Positions 15,244 through 15,811 of a stretch of 15,811 nt of DNA are shown here, piece by piece. Within the stretch, counting starts at the first letter, position 1. Every line of letters starts with the position of its first letter. A model generated the notes under the pieces. It ran no database searches. It had not been told where the DNA came from and saw only the letters and a list, made by a program, of their open reading frames with translations. Made by a program: the position numbers and the translations under genes. This DNA comes from UBA1151 sp963579925 (lineage in GTDB: Bacteria > Chloroflexota > Dehalococcoidia > Lucifugimonadales > Lucifugimonadaceae). The stretch spans positions 1-15,811 of the forward strand of contig CAUZJA010000043.1 in NCBI GenBank assembly GCA_963579925.1. The letters are read 5' to 3'.

Positions 15244-15258
15244 CACCGTTGGCCGGTG
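15244..15258 (+). other. Small hairpin between ftsY and the membrane-protein gene
   Basis: CACCG (15244-15248) pairs with CGGTG (15254-15258) around a 5-base loop directly after the ftsY stop. There is no T run, so it is unlikely to stop transcription. Its 3' arm overlaps the GGTGAG at 15256-15261 that may serve as the next gene's ribosome binding site, so it could dampen translation. This is by-eye evidence only. Confidence 0.25.
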
Positions 15259-15271
15259 AGCATCTGATCTC

Positions 15272-15811
15272 ATGATCGAAACAATTCGTTGGCTGATCGT
15301 CGCTGAGGTGATTGGACTCGCCGCGTTTCCAATCGCATACGCCGCCTTCCCTGTGTTCAAGGATCGCGGATGGGGACTGGCGAAACCGCTTGGCCTGATC
15401 CTGTTTTCGTTCGTTGTGTGGCTCGGAAGCTATGCTCCCGGGATTGAGAGCACCGCGACCACGTACTGGATCGTCACTGCGGTCGCCGCGATATTCGGCT
15501 GGCGGTACATGGTGCGCAATCGGGCCAGCATTCTTGGCTATGTCAAACGTGAGTGGCGGGCGATTGCCGTCGCTGAGATCCTGTTCCTGCTCTTCTTCTT
15601 CGCGTGGGTGGCTTATCGGGCATACGATCCCAGCATCAGCGGCACTGAGAAGCCCATGGATCTGCTGTTTCTCAATGCCAGCACCAACGCAACAAGCGCT
15701 CCACCGCAAGATCCCTGGCTGGCTGGATCATCGGTCGCATACTACTACTTTGGGTACTGGATCCTTGGTGGCATCACGCAGATGGCCAACGTGCCAACTT
15801 TCATATCGTTC
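15272..15811 (+). CDS. DUF2298 (Chloroflexi/archaeal YYY-type) membrane protein, N-terminal part only
   Basis: An open frame from ATG 15272 runs 180 codons to the window edge without a stop. Hydrophobic segments are visible at about residues 7-27, 40-55, 64-80, 97-116 and 155-175. Between the fourth and fifth segments lies the family signature: AYDPSISGTEKPMDLLFLN (115-133), then DPWLAG (147-152), then the YYYFGYW motif (157-163) that gives the family its name. These proteins are known mainly from Chloroflexota and archaea and are thought to be GT-C-fold glycosyltransferases using polyprenyl-linked sugars at the outer face of the membrane; that role is inferred, not proven. Full-length members are several hundred residues longer. 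A possible ribosome binding site, GGTGAG, lies at 15256-15261. The gene is the best taxonomic marker in the window. Confidence 0.88.
   Translation, partial: MIETIRWLIVAEVIGLAAFPIAYAAFPVFKDRGWGLAKPLGLILFSFVVWLGSYAPGIESTATTYWIVTAVAAIFGWRYMVRNRASILGYVKREWRAIAVAEILFLLFFFAWVAYRAYDPSISGTEKPMDLLFLNASTNATSAPPQDPWLAGSSVAYYYFGYWILGGITQMANVPTFISF

Noticed and set aside
1..15811. CRISPR arrays, tRNA or rRNA genes, transposases and phage attachment sites
   Set aside because: Looked for on both strands by eye; no repeat-spacer pattern, cloverleaf, rRNA core sequence or transposase motif was seen.

Overview
The window looks like a chromosomal segment from a Chloroflexota bacterium, most likely near the marine SAR202 group or related Dehalococcoidia. 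Three things point there: the last gene is a DUF2298 (Chloroflexi/archaeal 'YYY') membrane protein, a stand-alone enolase-superfamily enzyme of a type SAR202 genomes carry in many copies is present, and GTG/TTG starts are frequent. This placement is inference from gene content. The genetic code is the standard bacterial one, because TGA closes several intact genes here.

Region 1 (1-2822) is broken. It holds an MFS_3-type exporter, the C-terminal part of a nonribosomal peptide synthetase condensation domain, and a type I methionine aminopeptidase, all on the + strand. Each is interrupted by frame changes. The six I could place precisely are all losses of one base, and in each the missing base would lengthen a same-base run. 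This is either recent decay of a small biosynthetic locus or homopolymer undercalling; the intact metal ligands of the aminopeptidase make the second explanation serious.

Region 2 (2988-5859) has two convergent single genes: an enolase-superfamily dehydratase/racemase (+), and a protein with a phosphohistidine swivel domain but no ATP-grasp domain (-).

Region 3 (6057-11499) is a tight + strand cluster: a ketopantoate-reductase-family dehydrogenase, a PHP phosphoesterase, a DinG-type helicase fused to a DEDDh exonuclease, and an OGG1-like 8-oxoguanine glycosylase. The last three junctions are 4-16 bp overlaps or short gaps, and the final genes look like DNA repair functions. A CCA-adding/poly(A) polymerase gene (-) meets the cluster tail to tail with an 8-base overlap.

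Region 4 (12877-15811) reads + again: a DsbA-family thioredoxin-fold protein, RNase III (rnc), the SRP receptor ftsY, and the start of the DUF2298 gene, which runs off the window.

The most interesting observation is in the DsbA-family gene. Its open frame continues upstream through one in-frame TGA to a TTG start with a good ribosome binding site. The TGA sits exactly where the first Cys of the CPWC motif belongs, and a stem-loop with a GUGU loop follows at the distance expected of a bacterial SECIS. The gene is therefore a strong candidate selenoprotein, and it would contain selenocysteine but no cysteine at all.
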